Below are positions 1 to 6,811 of a stretch of DNA of 11,300 bases, piece after piece. The DNA lies in the NCBI GenBank assembly GCA_964424455.1, contig CAYRJA010000104.1:1-11300 (forward strand), read 5' to 3'. The DNA is from CAYRJA01 sp964424455. Lineage in GTDB: Bacteria; Bacteroidota; Bacteroidia; Chitinophagales; UBA10324. The notes beneath the pieces are model-generated. The model made no database searches and was not told the origin of the DNA. It was given only the letters and a program-made list of their open reading frames with translations. Made by a program: the position numbers and the translations under genes. Position 1 is the first letter of the stretch, and every line of letters starts with the position of its first letter.

Positions 1-1085
1 CATATTCAAACACACACAAGATTTCAAGTGAAGAACTTTTACCATTACTTGATTTAGTGGCAGTAAGTATAGCTTCTGACATTGTACCTATCACCGGCGA
101 AAATAGAGTGCTCGCTCACTTCGGGCTGCAACAAATAAATACAAAACCTCGTCCCGGTTTAAAGGCGTTGATTGAATCAAGTGCAACAAAATATCCGCTT
201 ACCATTACCAACATAGTGTTTGCAATAGGTCCCCGGATTAATGCAGCAGGAAGAATTGATGATGCAAGTAACGCCGTACGTCTTTTGATCTCTGAAACTC
301 CTCAACACGCAACAAGCAATGCAGAAATTCTTAACAAGAAAAATTCAGAACGTCGCGAGTTTGATTCCACTATCACAACTGAAGCTCTGGATATTCTATA
401 TAGTGATCCGTTACAGCAAAATAAAAAAACTACTGTTCTGTTTCAGCCTCATTGGCACAAAGGGGTTATCGGTATTGTTGCTTCCAGGATGCTTGATAAA
501 TTTTACCGCCCTACAATTATCCTGACAGAATCAAATGGGGTAGTTGCCGGCTCTGCCCGCTCGGTAGCCGGCTATGATATTTATGAAGCTATACAAGGTT
601 GCAGTGATTTGCTGGAGCAATTCGGAGGACACAAGTTTGCCGCAGGACTCACCATGAAGAAAGAAAATATTACAGCTTTCAGTAAGAAGTTCGAAGAAAT
701 TGTTTCTGATTCTATTGAAGACAGTATGCTGATTCCTGAAATTTCTATTGATGCAGAAATAGAACTCACTGATTTGACATTTNNNNNNNNNNATATTCTC
801 CGGCAGCTTGCACCGTTTGGTCCTCAGAATATGAAACCTGTTTTTGTAACACGCAATGTGAGAGATAGCGGCTATTCTAAAATCGTAGGTGAAGAACATT
901 TGCGTTTCTCTGTTAAGAAGGAAAACAGCAATTCATTTACCGGTATCGGCTTCGACATGAAGGATTTCTTCCCAATAGTAGAAAGTGGTAAAGATTTTGA
1001 CATAGCATATTCTCCAGAAGAAAATGAATGGAATGGAAATAAGAGGATTGAACTGTCAGTAAAAGATATGAAACTCCCTGCATAA
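1..1085 (+). CDS. recJ: Single-stranded-DNA exonuclease RecJ, 3' part (5' end outside window)
   Basis: RecJ is a 5'-3' single-strand DNA exonuclease of recombination and repair (DHH/DHHA1 phosphoesterase family). The frame is open from base 3, before the GTG at 57, and reads residues typical of RecJ there, so 57 is not the start and roughly 200 N-terminal residues with the DHH motif lie outside the window. Visible marks are the DIVPITGENR segment, GPRINAAGRIDDA (228-266), HKGVIGIVASR and SARSVAGYDI, the DHHA1 signature GGHKFAAG (624-647), and then a C-terminal OB-type domain starting near ILRQLAPFGPQNM. Ten Ns at 783-792 fall between the DHHA1 and OB parts. Frame and family spacing agree on both sides of the gap, so the gap size is probably close to real. 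lptB follows after 37 bases on the same strand, probably in one transcript. The identification is firm. Confidence 0.95.
   Translation, partial: YSNTHKISSEELLPLLDLVAVSIASDIVPITGENRVLAHFGLQQINTKPRPGLKALIESSATKYPLTITNIVFAIGPRINAAGRIDDASNAVRLLISETPQHATSNAEILNKKNSERREFDSTITTEALDILYSDPLQQNKKTTVLFQPHWHKGVIGIVASRMLDKFYRPTIILTESNGVVAGSARSVAGYDIYEAIQGCSDLLEQFGGHKFAAGLTMKKENITAFSKKFEEIVSDSIEDSMLIPEISIDAEIELTDLTFXXXXILRQLAPFGPQNMKPVFVTRNVRDSGYSKIVGEEHLRFSVKKENSNSFTGIGFDMKDFFPIVESGKDFDIAYSPEENEWNGNKRIELSVKDMKLPA
783..792. other. Assembly gap (10 Ns) inside recJ
   Basis: Ten undetermined bases interrupt recJ. The reading frame on the left (DLTF) continues in register on the right (ILRQLAPFGP), and about four residues are missing. 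This fits the usual family spacing, so the gap is likely a masked or low-coverage spot rather than a large missing piece. Confidence 0.98.
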
Positions 1086-1122
1086 AATAATTCATGATTT
1101 TTTTAAAATACTTTAGCCGTCA

Positions 1123-1869
1123 ATGATTCTTCGCACAGAAAATTTAGTCAAACAATATCGCCGCCGGAAAGTGGTAAATAATGTTTCAGTGAATGTAAAA
1201 CAAGGTGAAATTGTCGGACTGCTTGGCCCTAACGGAGCCGGAAAAACCACTACCTTCTACATGGCTGTTGGACTAATTAAGCCTGACGAAGGAAAAATTT
1301 TTCTAGATGATATGGAAATTACTAAAGAGCCGATGTACAAGCGAGCAAAGTATGGTGTCGGTTATCTTCCGCAAGAAGCATCCATCTTTCGTAAGTTGAG
1401 TGTAGAAGATAATATTAAAGCGGTTTTAGAAATGACACATCTTTCCAAGGTGGAACAAAAAGAAAAATTAGAATCGCTGCTCTCTGAGTTTGGACTGAAT
1501 CATATCCGTAAAAATCGCGGCGATTTATTATCCGGAGGTGAACGCCGCCGCACCGAAATTGCACGTGCTCTTGCAACTTCTCCAAAATTCATCTTGCTCG
1601 ACGAACCATTTGCCGGTATTGACCCTATTGCAGTAGAAGATATTCAGAATATAGTTGACCACCTGCGTTATAAAAATATCGGTATTCTTATAACCGATCA
1701 CAATGTACATGAAACTCTCTCTATCACTGACCGTGCTTATCTTTTGTTTGAAGGAGAAATACTCAAGAGTGGTACTGCGGAAGAACTTGCTGCCGATGAA
1801 CAAGTCCGCACACTTTATCTCGGGCAAAATTTTCAATTGAGGAAACGGGAACGTGCTATTTCGGAATAA
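1123..1869 (+). CDS. lptB: LPS export ABC transporter ATP-binding protein LptB
   Basis: This is the cytoplasmic ATPase of the LptB2FG complex, which extracts lipopolysaccharide from the inner membrane and drives it along the Lpt bridge. At 248 residues it has normal family length. In order it shows Walker A GPNGAGKT (35-42), Q-loop Q84 in YLPQEASIF, signature LSGGERRR (136-143), Walker B ILLDEP (157-162), D-loop GIDP (165-168) and H-loop H193 in ITDHNV. The stretches YLPQEASIFRKLSVEDN and TDHNVHETLSITDRAYLL, together with the LYLGQNF ending, are characteristic of LptB rather than of other ABC ATPases. The ATG at 1123 is the natural start but has no clear Shine-Dalgarno, as is usual in Bacteroidota. 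It lies 37 bases after recJ. Its last 14 bases overlap the 3' end of the opposing lipoprotein gene. All catalytic residues are present. Confidence 0.96.
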   Translation: MILRTENLVKQYRRRKVVNNVSVNVKQGEIVGLLGPNGAGKTTTFYMAVGLIKPDEGKIFLDDMEITKEPMYKRAKYGVGYLPQEASIFRKLSVEDNIKAVLEMTHLSKVEQKEKLESLLSEFGLNHIRKNRGDLLSGGERRRTEIARALATSPKFILLDEPFAGIDPIAVEDIQNIVDHLRYKNIGILITDHNVHETLSITDRAYLLFEGEILKSGTAEELAADEQVRTLYLGQNFQLRKRERAISE

Positions 1870-3508
1870 CAAAATTTTGTTCCACATCCCAGTTGGCTCG
1901 AATAACTACTTCCTGTGGAAACTGTATCACTTTTTCCGGCTGAATTCTTTTCCAGTAATCTCCTGCATCCCATTTACCGTTTTTATTTTTATCTGCAACC
2001 GCACGCACAAAGTAAGCCCCCGGCATAAGTGACTCATATTTAAAGCTGTTTTGTCCCGACTCAATTTGTCGCGTAACTGTAACACCACTTGTTTTAGAAA
2101 CAAGCTGAATGTAATAAGAAGCGCTGCTATCATTTTGAGAAATATTCATCACTAATGAACCGAAATCTGTAGATGTTGCAGTATGAAATGAAATATTTAT
2201 ACTGTCATTTACTTCTCCATAAATATCATAAAACACTGAATCCTGAATCTGCAAGTGATACGACGTATTCTCTTTTGAATCAAAAGAAAAAACTATTGCC
2301 TTTTTATTTGTTGTGGAATCTATCCTTACTGTTGTAACAACAGAGATTGCTTTATGAGTGGTATCTTCGGTAAGAATAATTTTCCTGTTCTCGTCTATCC
2401 TCTCAATTGGTTTGTTGAAATTCAGTATCAGCGGAGTGTTAGCTGTAATAAAATATTTTTTCTTTGTCAGAAAAAGGTTGGTACTGAATGAAAACTTATT
2501 CTTTGTAGTTCCTTTTAAATTTTTTGAGGATTCCTTTACTTGTATTCCGACCGTATCAGCAAAATTGTTGTCATTCAGAATAAAGAAGAGGCTATCATTC
2601 GTTGGTTTGTCTATCCAACTGAAGACGGTATCCTTTGTTGATGAAAATTCTGTTACAGCAATTTTAGAATCATCGTTTAATAATTTAACTGAAAGATTCT
2701 TCAATGGTTTGGCAAAAGCAAATGTTGCTCTCCCACTTTTATCTAATAAGGAAGAAAACAATTGCTGCCGTTCGGGAAGCGGTTGAAATAATTCTAAGAT
2801 GTAATTTCCGGTTGTGTCTTTCACAGTAATTATCGAATCGGCAAATGCAATTAACTCATTGGGTAAATCATACTGATAATTAAAGTTTTGATCCTTCAGG
2901 CAAAATAGTTTGTACCTGCCTTCTTTTATATGGTCAATTCTGAAATTGCCTTTGTCATTGGTTCGTGCATAATACATCGGTTTCTTTTTTGCAATAGCAG
3001 AATCAGATAAGTCATCAAACAACATCACCAATATTTCCTTCTCTGTTTTTTTATCAAAAGCATTCTCCACTTTCCCTTTTACAACTAATGAATCAATCTG
3101 TACTCCGGTTGAAAAAACATACTTAAAGTCATTCAATTTATTTCCTTCATTAATGTCGGTAATACTATTTCCGAAATTGATACAGTAAGTTGTGTTTGAC
3201 TTCAATGAGTCGGGCAATGTAATATGCAGGCTTTTCTTTTTGATGGTTGTTTTAAGTTTTCCGCTTGTAACAGGTGATATAAAGATCTGATTGCCGGCAT
3301 CATTCAATGTAAAATATTCATCAAATGTTACAGTAATATTTTTTCCTGTAAAATTTGTACTGAGTTCAGATGGTGTAGCGCGTACTAATTTCGGAGGTGT
3401 TACATCTTTTTTTCCTCCGGTGGGTGTTACAATATTGGCACATGAAAATAGCAATGGGAATATTGCTGTAATGAATAGAGTATTACGAATAGAATAAATC
3501 CGGCTCAT
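1856..3508 (-). CDS. Ig-like (Big_5) domain lipoprotein
   Basis: Predicted envelope lipoprotein of unknown exact function, from a family common in Bacteroidota. The open frame reaches 3541. I prefer the ATG at 3508 because it gives a classical signal peptide: Arg3 and Arg8, a hydrophobic run, then the lipobox LLFSC with Cys23. The longer start would add 11 polar residues in front. After Cys23 comes the family signature TPTGGKKDVTPP, an SbsA-like Ig fold (about residues 36-136), and a carboxypeptidase-regulatory-like beta-sandwich (about 143-222, starting VVKGKV and containing NDKGNFRIDHIKEGRYKL). A less clear middle part follows, and near the C-terminus there is a DKNKNGKWDAGD loop (about 506-517) resembling an acidic Ca-binding turn. 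It lies 51 bases downstream of the LytTR regulator (18 from the longer start), so the two are probably cotranscribed. No catalytic site is visible. A structural or envelope role is inferred. Confidence 0.85.
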   Translation of the reverse strand: MSRIYSIRNTLFITAIFPLLFSCANIVTPTGGKKDVTPPKLVRATPSELSTNFTGKNITVTFDEYFTLNDAGNQIFISPVTSGKLKTTIKKKSLHITLPDSLKSNTTYCINFGNSITDINEGNKLNDFKYVFSTGVQIDSLVVKGKVENAFDKKTEKEILVMLFDDLSDSAIAKKKPMYYARTNDKGNFRIDHIKEGRYKLFCLKDQNFNYQYDLPNELIAFADSIITVKDTTGNYILELFQPLPERQQLFSSLLDKSGRATFAFAKPLKNLSVKLLNDDSKIAVTEFSSTKDTVFSWIDKPTNDSLFFILNDNNFADTVGIQVKESSKNLKGTTKNKFSFSTNLFLTKKKYFITANTPLILNFNKPIERIDENRKIILTEDTTHKAISVVTTVRIDSTTNKKAIVFSFDSKENTSYHLQIQDSVFYDIYGEVNDSINISFHTATSTDFGSLVMNISQNDSSASYYIQLVSKTSGVTVTRQIESGQNSFKYESLMPGAYFVRAVADKNKNGKWDAGDYWKRIQPEKVIQFPQEVVIRANWDVEQNFVIPK

Positions 3509-3559
3509 CAGAAACAAAGATGCTTCACCAAATTGAGCCACACAAATATTTACAGTAAA

Positions 3560-4246
3560 TTAAAGAAGATTGAGTCGCTCTATCAACTCTTTTTTATATG
3601 ATTTACTTACCGGTATCAGTTTGTTCTCTACCAGAATAATGTCTTCTGATATTTTTTTAATCTTGTCTATTCGCACGAAGTAGGAACGGTGAACTCTGAT
3701 AAAATCTTTAGGCGGCAGCTTCTCCTCAATGTTCTTCATTGTGCTGAGTACTACATATTTTTTTGTAGGGGTGATAATATTTACATAATCACCTAATGCT
3801 TCTATCCAAAGGATTTCTTTATTGTTGACATTGATTAGCTCTGAATCCACTTTAATAAATAAACTGTCTGGTTGGATTGAGTCAATCACCGACGGTTTCC
3901 GTTTCCCTTTTAATTTATTTGCCGCTTTTAAAAACCTCTGATATTGAACCGGCTTCACCAAATAGTCTGTTACTTCATATTCAAATGCCTCCACAGCATA
4001 TTTGTCTTTGCCTGTAATCAGCACTATATGTGGTTTGTGGTCAAGACTTTTCAGTAATTCTATTCCATTCATCTTCGGCATTTCTACATCGAGGAAAATA
4101 ACATCCACATTATTCTTAGCAAGAAAATTAGATGCTTCGATTCCACTCTTGCATGACTTGATCAGTTCAAGATCGTCAGTATTACTGATGTGTTCTGCAA
4201 TCAGTTCTCGTGAAATTTCATCGTCGTCAACTATCAGACATCTCAT
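3560..4246 (-). CDS. LytTR-family response regulator (receiver + LytTR DNA-binding domain)
   Basis: Cytoplasmic two-component transcription regulator of the LytR/AlgR class, 228 residues, which is normal length. The receiver domain spans about 1-120: acidic cluster D7-D9 in VDDDE, phospho-acceptor D53 in FLDVEMPKMNG, switch T78 in LITGK, and conserved K98-P99 in YLVKP. The LytTR domain runs from about 128 to the end. It has WIEALGDYVNI, where LytTR proteins carry the GNYV-like turn, and the hallmark FIRVHRSYFVRIDKI. Such regulators are normally partnered with 7TM/LytS-like kinases, but no such kinase is next to it here. The only kinase in the window is the hybrid at 6837-9866, and pairing with it is a guess. 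It lies 105 bases downstream of a small receiver gene and immediately upstream of the Ig-like lipoprotein, which may be a target or simply an operon partner. Confidence 0.93.
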   Translation of the reverse strand: MRCLIVDDDEISRELIAEHISNTDDLELIKSCKSGIEASNFLAKNNVDVIFLDVEMPKMNGIELLKSLDHKPHIVLITGKDKYAVEAFEYEVTDYLVKPVQYQRFLKAANKLKGKRKPSVIDSIQPDSLFIKVDSELINVNNKEILWIEALGDYVNIITPTKKYVVLSTMKNIEEKLPPKDFIRVHRSYFVRIDKIKKISEDIILVENKLIPVSKSYKKELIERLNLL

Positions 4247-4351
4247 GGTTGAATAAAGGCTTAAAGGTATAAAAGTAATGCTTACGCTAAAATAATAAAC
4301 ATTCGTCGGATAATTTTACCAACATGTTTTTTGCATCTATTGAGCAGTGAA

Positions 4352-4771
4352 TCAGTGCTGCTTGTTTTTGCCTTCTGACTTTTTTGCAGGTTTGTGCTTT
4401 ACTGATAGATCGGTCAGATATTTTAAATAGGCACTGAGCCCTGATACTATATTTTTCTTTTCAAAAACTTCTGCAGCTCCCTCACTGATAATTAATTTTT
4501 TTTCTGTGTCGGATAAAGTGTGGTGTGTAAACCCAATTATATGTGTGTTCTTCAGTTTGCTTTTTGTCAATAAAAATTTCAAGGTCTGAAGTCCTGTTGG
4601 CAGATGAAAGTCTATTTCTATTACAATAATGTCGGGGACATTTTCATCTGATCTCATCCACTTATATGCCTCAAACATCTCAGAAAAAACAGTAACCCTG
4701 TTCGTTCGTTTAAAAGATTCTTCAACTTCTTTCACAAAACTCTTATCGCTATCTACTACAACAATTTTCAT
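4352..4771 (-). CDS. Divergent receiver-only response regulator
   Basis: A 139-residue protein made of a single CheY-like receiver plus a Lys-rich tail (KHKPAKKSEGKNKQH), with no output domain. The acceptor is probably D54 (EIDFHLP). T82 in GFTHH and K105 in FEKKN occupy the switch and lysine positions. It departs from the consensus: the second residue of the acidic pair is Ser8 (VVDSDK), the residue after K105 is Lys instead of Pro, and the loop after LP has lost the usual spacing to Gly. Phosphorylation is therefore possible but not certain. It starts 25 bases after the preceding receiver gene ends, so the two are very likely one transcription unit. It could serve as a phosphate sink, a relay intermediate or a protein-interaction module. 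The family assignment is firm, the role unknown. Confidence 0.85.
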   Translation of the reverse strand: MKIVVVDSDKSFVKEVEESFKRTNRVTVFSEMFEAYKWMRSDENVPDIIVIEIDFHLPTGLQTLKFLLTKSKLKNTHIIGFTHHTLSDTEKKLIISEGAAEVFEKKNIVSGLSAYLKYLTDLSVKHKPAKKSEGKNKQH

Positions 4772-4796
4772 CTTTTATTCAATTTTTTAAAGAATC

Positions 4797-5162
4797 TTAC
4801 TTTAGTATATTATCAACTCTGGTTCTCAACTCTTCCGGAGAGAATGGCTTCTGCAAGTAATCATTAGCTCCGAATCGGAAAGACTTCAGATAATTTTCAC
4901 TCTTCCCCTTGCCGGTAATCATCATGTAGGGAATGCTTTTCATTGCTTCATTCGTTCTTAGTTTATTAAGCAATTCAAAGCCGTCAATTTCCGGCATTTC
5001 AATGTCTGCTAAAATCAGGTCAGGATAGTTCCCTATGGAAATCCAGTCGAACGCTTTTTTCCCATCTTCTTTTGTTACTACGTTGTAGTCTTCTCCAAGA
5101 AAGTGTTCAAGGAGTAAACGAATTCCGATTTCGTCATCCACAACGAGTAGTGTTTTCTTCAT
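4797..5162 (-). CDS. Receiver-only (CheY-like) response regulator
   Basis: A 121-residue stand-alone receiver domain. All active-site residues are present: D9-D10 in VVDDE, phospho-acceptor D53 in LILADIEMPEIDG, T83 in MITGK, and K105-P106 in YLQKPF. With no output domain, it should act by protein contact or as a phosphorelay intermediate, for example accepting phosphate from an HPt domain such as that of the hybrid kinase upstream. It is the first gene after a 214-base gap on the minus strand and is followed 25 bases later by the second receiver gene. A TAnnTTTG-type box lies about 44 bases upstream of the ATG. The pairing with the kinase is inferred from position. Confidence 0.93.
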   Translation of the reverse strand: MKKTLLVVDDEIGIRLLLEHFLGEDYNVVTKEDGKKAFDWISIGNYPDLILADIEMPEIDGFELLNKLRTNEAMKSIPYMMITGKGKSENYLKSFRFGANDYLQKPFSPEELRTRVDNILK

Positions 5163-5205
5163 CTTAAGAAAAAGGATTTAGTTTCTTTTCTGACTTAAGC
5201 GTTGC

Positions 5206-5213
5206 CAAAGTTA
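5206..5213 (-). promoter_or_regulatory. Possible Bacteroidota -7 promoter box upstream of the receiver genes
   Basis: On the minus strand this reads TAACTTTG, an exact match to the TAnnTTTG -7 consensus of the Bacteroidota primary sigma factor. A start point just downstream would leave a leader of about 37 bases before the ATG at 5162. I found no well-placed -33 TTTG at the expected ~19-base spacing, so support is only partial. Confidence 0.3.
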
Positions 5214-5340
5214 ATTTTTAACAAATTGAAAGGTTTAGATATTCGACTAATAAACTTATCAATTCGTTAAAACTTTACTATCTATCGTCATGGGAGTAAA
5301 AATGAATAATAAACGGCTAAATATGTTAGATAAGTGTTTT

Positions 5341-5526
5341 CGGGTTATTAACATAAAAAGGTGAAGTGTTCAGCCCTTAGGAATTGGCTCGATAGTGAGC
5401 AATTGCTCTGGTTAATTCTTCCATTGCAGGAGTTAATAATTCTATAAACCGTTTATAGTATTCATGCATCTCTGCCGGTTCTGCATCTCTACATTCTTTT
5501 CTGTTTTTAAAATTAATGTTATTCAT
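5341..5526. repeat. Direct repeat R1, copy 1 (displaced 3' end of the hybrid kinase gene)
   Basis: This segment repeats 6801-6989 in the same orientation. The first 120 bases align without gaps at an offset of 1460, with 9 mismatches by hand count. The rest aligns with a 4-base gap, a 1-base gap and about ten mismatches. It covers the last ~49 codons of the kinase's HPt domain, the stop codon and about 36 bases beyond it. Similarity stops abruptly at the ATG (5524-5526) on one side and at CGGGTTATTA (5341-5350) on the other. Confidence 0.95.
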
Positions 5527-5637
5527 TCCAATTTCCTCCAATTTGTATTTGGAAGGAAAATAATTCGTGCTGTTACAATCAGTACGAGATAGAATTCCAC
5601 AGACACTGTCTGGGGAGAGCGGATAATCGAAACTCAA
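5377..5637 (-). CDS. Small ORF duplicating the C-terminal tail of the kinase HPt domain, probably a remnant
   Basis: Open frame of 86 codons from a TTG at 5637, or 49 codons from the ATG at 5526. The ATG has a GGAGG eight bases before it on the minus strand. Residues from the ATG onward match the end of the hybrid kinase from Met960. The last 26 or so are nearly identical (YKRFIELLTPAMEE and AIAHYRANS are shared), with Leu-Thr for Val-Asn in between. The His of the HPt domain is not included, so it cannot carry phosphate. Between the ATG and the conserved tail the copy has gained one base and lost four relative to the kinase. The middle ~15 codons are therefore read in a shifted frame that is later restored. 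The segment upstream of the ATG belongs to the second repeat family (GE). I read it as a decayed duplicate. A short expressed protein cannot be excluded. Confidence 0.5.
   Translation of the reverse strand: MSFDYPLSPDSVCGILSRTDCNSTNYFPSKYKLEEIGMNNINFKNRKECRDAEPAEMHEYYKRFIELLTPAMEELTRAIAHYRANS
5539..5630. repeat. Direct repeat GE, copy 1
   Basis: About 92 bases matching 6720-6811 in the same orientation at a constant offset of 1181. The left 41 bases differ at six positions, about ten bases in the middle are unrelated, and the right block (about 5603-5623) is again similar. Identical spacing between the two conserved blocks shows common origin. Here GE lies 12 bases from R1 and includes the near-palindrome CAGACACTGTCTG (5600-5612). 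Confidence 0.8.
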
Positions 5638-5685
5638 CTATTGAATTTTATCTTTAAGTCCGACTAAAGTAAAACCCGTATTAGA

Positions 5686-6615
5686 TTATTTTTTCTTTTT
5701 TAGAAATACGGTTAGCTGCATTCCTTTGTTTGTTTTTTGCATGTACATTCTAAGTAGTCCATGAAAAATTTTCGGAATATGATAAATTGTACATACTTCA
5801 TAATAGCTTTCAACTATATCAAAACTTAGTTTCCTCGATAATTCTGTAAACGATTTTAATGTAAATTCGTGAAGATGATAAGGCGCGTGCATGGGACTCA
5901 AATTTGTAACATAGTTTGTGCCTCTTAATCTAAAATATAAATTCATTATTTTGGGCATGAGCCAATCCGCTGATGGAACTTCTATATGTAATACACCATT
6001 TGGCTTCAACCAGGTTAATGCCTTCTCTAGACATTTTGAAGGTTCATATAGATGTTCAAACACGGCTCCAAAAGTTATAAAATCAAAGGTTTCCTTGTCG
6101 TATTCCAATTCTTCAATTGAGCCAAGTTTTAATTTGTCTGCCTTAATTCCCATTTTAGAAATAGCCCGCTCATAAAATGGTATTGAAGGTTCCAAACCAT
6201 AGGCATCAAATCCCAAGCTCACCATTGAAAGCATCGCCTTTCCTATACCTGCTCCAATATCTAAAGCCTTCATTTCTTTCTGAGCGCCTATATGAGTTAT
6301 GGCTTTTTCAATTTGAGGTTTGAAGTATTTTGGAGACCATGTAAAATATTCTTCTTTCCAATATTCTTCTGGAGGTGTGCCGTAGTGATCCTGTAAATCA
6401 AATGGTATTGGCTGGGGATTAGAATATATTAGACCACAGTTATTACATTTTATAATGCTTACTGAGATTCCTCTTTTGTTTTTCGGATTGAATCCCTGTG
6501 ATTTATTTAATCTTTGTCCTAAGATTTTGTGTGTTTGTGTAATGTCATTACACATTTCACAATACCTGATTTCTTTGAATATGTATCGTTTATCGGTTCC
6601 TTTGGTATCGTCCAT
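5686..6615 (-). CDS. Zinc-ribbon class I SAM-dependent methyltransferase
   Basis: 309-residue cytoplasmic methyltransferase of the Methyltransf_11/23 type, substrate unknown. An N-terminal putative zinc ribbon is formed by C19-x2-C22 and C57-x2-C60 (CEMC and CNNCGLIYSNP). The Rossmann core follows: SAM motif I ALDIGAGIG (117-125), acidic residue E142 in YGLEPS ending strand 2, the segment FDFITFGAVFEHLYEP (177-192), and LKPNGVLHIEVPS after it. The late motif HAPYHLHEFT is typical of methyltransferases found in LPS, O-antigen and exopolysaccharide loci, where they modify sugars or lipid carriers. The ATG at 6615 is a clear start and all motifs are complete. The gene sits alone between two pairs of direct repeats, about 220 bases after the kinase gene ends and upstream of the HPt-tail copy. 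This suggests that it was inserted or rearranged into a signalling cluster. A role in surface polysaccharide modification is inferred. Confidence 0.88.
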   Translation of the reverse strand: MDDTKGTDKRYIFKEIRYCEMCNDITQTHKILGQRLNKSQGFNPKNKRGISVSIIKCNNCGLIYSNPQPIPFDLQDHYGTPPEEYWKEEYFTWSPKYFKPQIEKAITHIGAQKEMKALDIGAGIGKAMLSMVSLGFDAYGLEPSIPFYERAISKMGIKADKLKLGSIEELEYDKETFDFITFGAVFEHLYEPSKCLEKALTWLKPNGVLHIEVPSADWLMPKIMNLYFRLRGTNYVTNLSPMHAPYHLHEFTLKSFTELSRKLSFDIVESYYEVCTIYHIPKIFHGLLRMYMQKTNKGMQLTVFLKKKK

Positions 6616-6719
6616 AGCTCACAAATATGCAAAACTCTTAGAAATCTCAAAATATATTTCTTTACCCGACAATGTTATGATTAGCCATATTGATACTTAC
6701 CTTGATTCTCCGGTTTCTT

Positions 6720-6811
6720 CAATTTGTAATTGACCGGAAAATAATCTGTGCTGTTACAATAGCATATGTTTAGAACTTAATGAACACCGTCAGGCGGGAG
6801 CGGGTTATTAC
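6720..6811. repeat. Direct repeat GE, copy 2
   Basis: Second copy of the ~92-base element found at 5539-5630. It begins about 105 bases upstream of the methyltransferase start and ends within CGGGTTATTA (6801-6810), which is also the outer edge of repeat R1, so the two repeats overlap by ten bases here. On the minus strand the segment near 6703-6733 can fold: CCGGTCAATT faces AATTG...ACCGG around an ACA loop, with five bulged bases. Confidence 0.8.

Noticed and set aside
57..59. GTG as the start of recJ
   Set aside because: The frame is open upstream to the window edge and encodes family-like residues, so this GTG is an internal Val.
1528..1887. 119-codon minus-strand open frame across lptB
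   Set aside because: It is antisense to the conserved second half of lptB, with no protein-like features.
2358..2786. 142-codon open frame on the plus strand
   Set aside because: It lies wholly inside the lipoprotein gene on the opposite strand, and its translation is a hydrophobic, low-complexity sequence with no recognisable domain. It is a shadow of the real gene.
3541..3541. Upstream ATG at 3541 as the lipoprotein start
   Set aside because: It would put 11 extra residues before the positively charged n-region. The ATG at 3508 gives a normal lipoprotein signal peptide ending at Cys23.
5397..5408. Perfect palindrome GAGCAATTGCTC
   Set aside because: It falls in codons of the HPt tail and is imperfect in the native kinase copy, so there is no support for a regulatory role.
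5600..5612. Near-palindrome CAGACACTGTCTG as a regulator binding site
   Set aside because: The symmetric half is not preserved in the second GE copy, so it is probably a chance feature of copy 1.
5652..5669. Hairpin CTTTAAGTCCGACTAAAG just past the methyltransferase stop, as a terminator
   Set aside because: The stem is short with a bulge and there is no T-run after it on the minus strand, so it does not meet the pattern of an intrinsic terminator.
5539..6811. GE repeats as integron attC recombination sites
   Set aside because: The spacing and gene-cassette look invited the idea, but I could not find paired RYYYAAC and GTTRRRY core sites, and no integron integrase is in the window.
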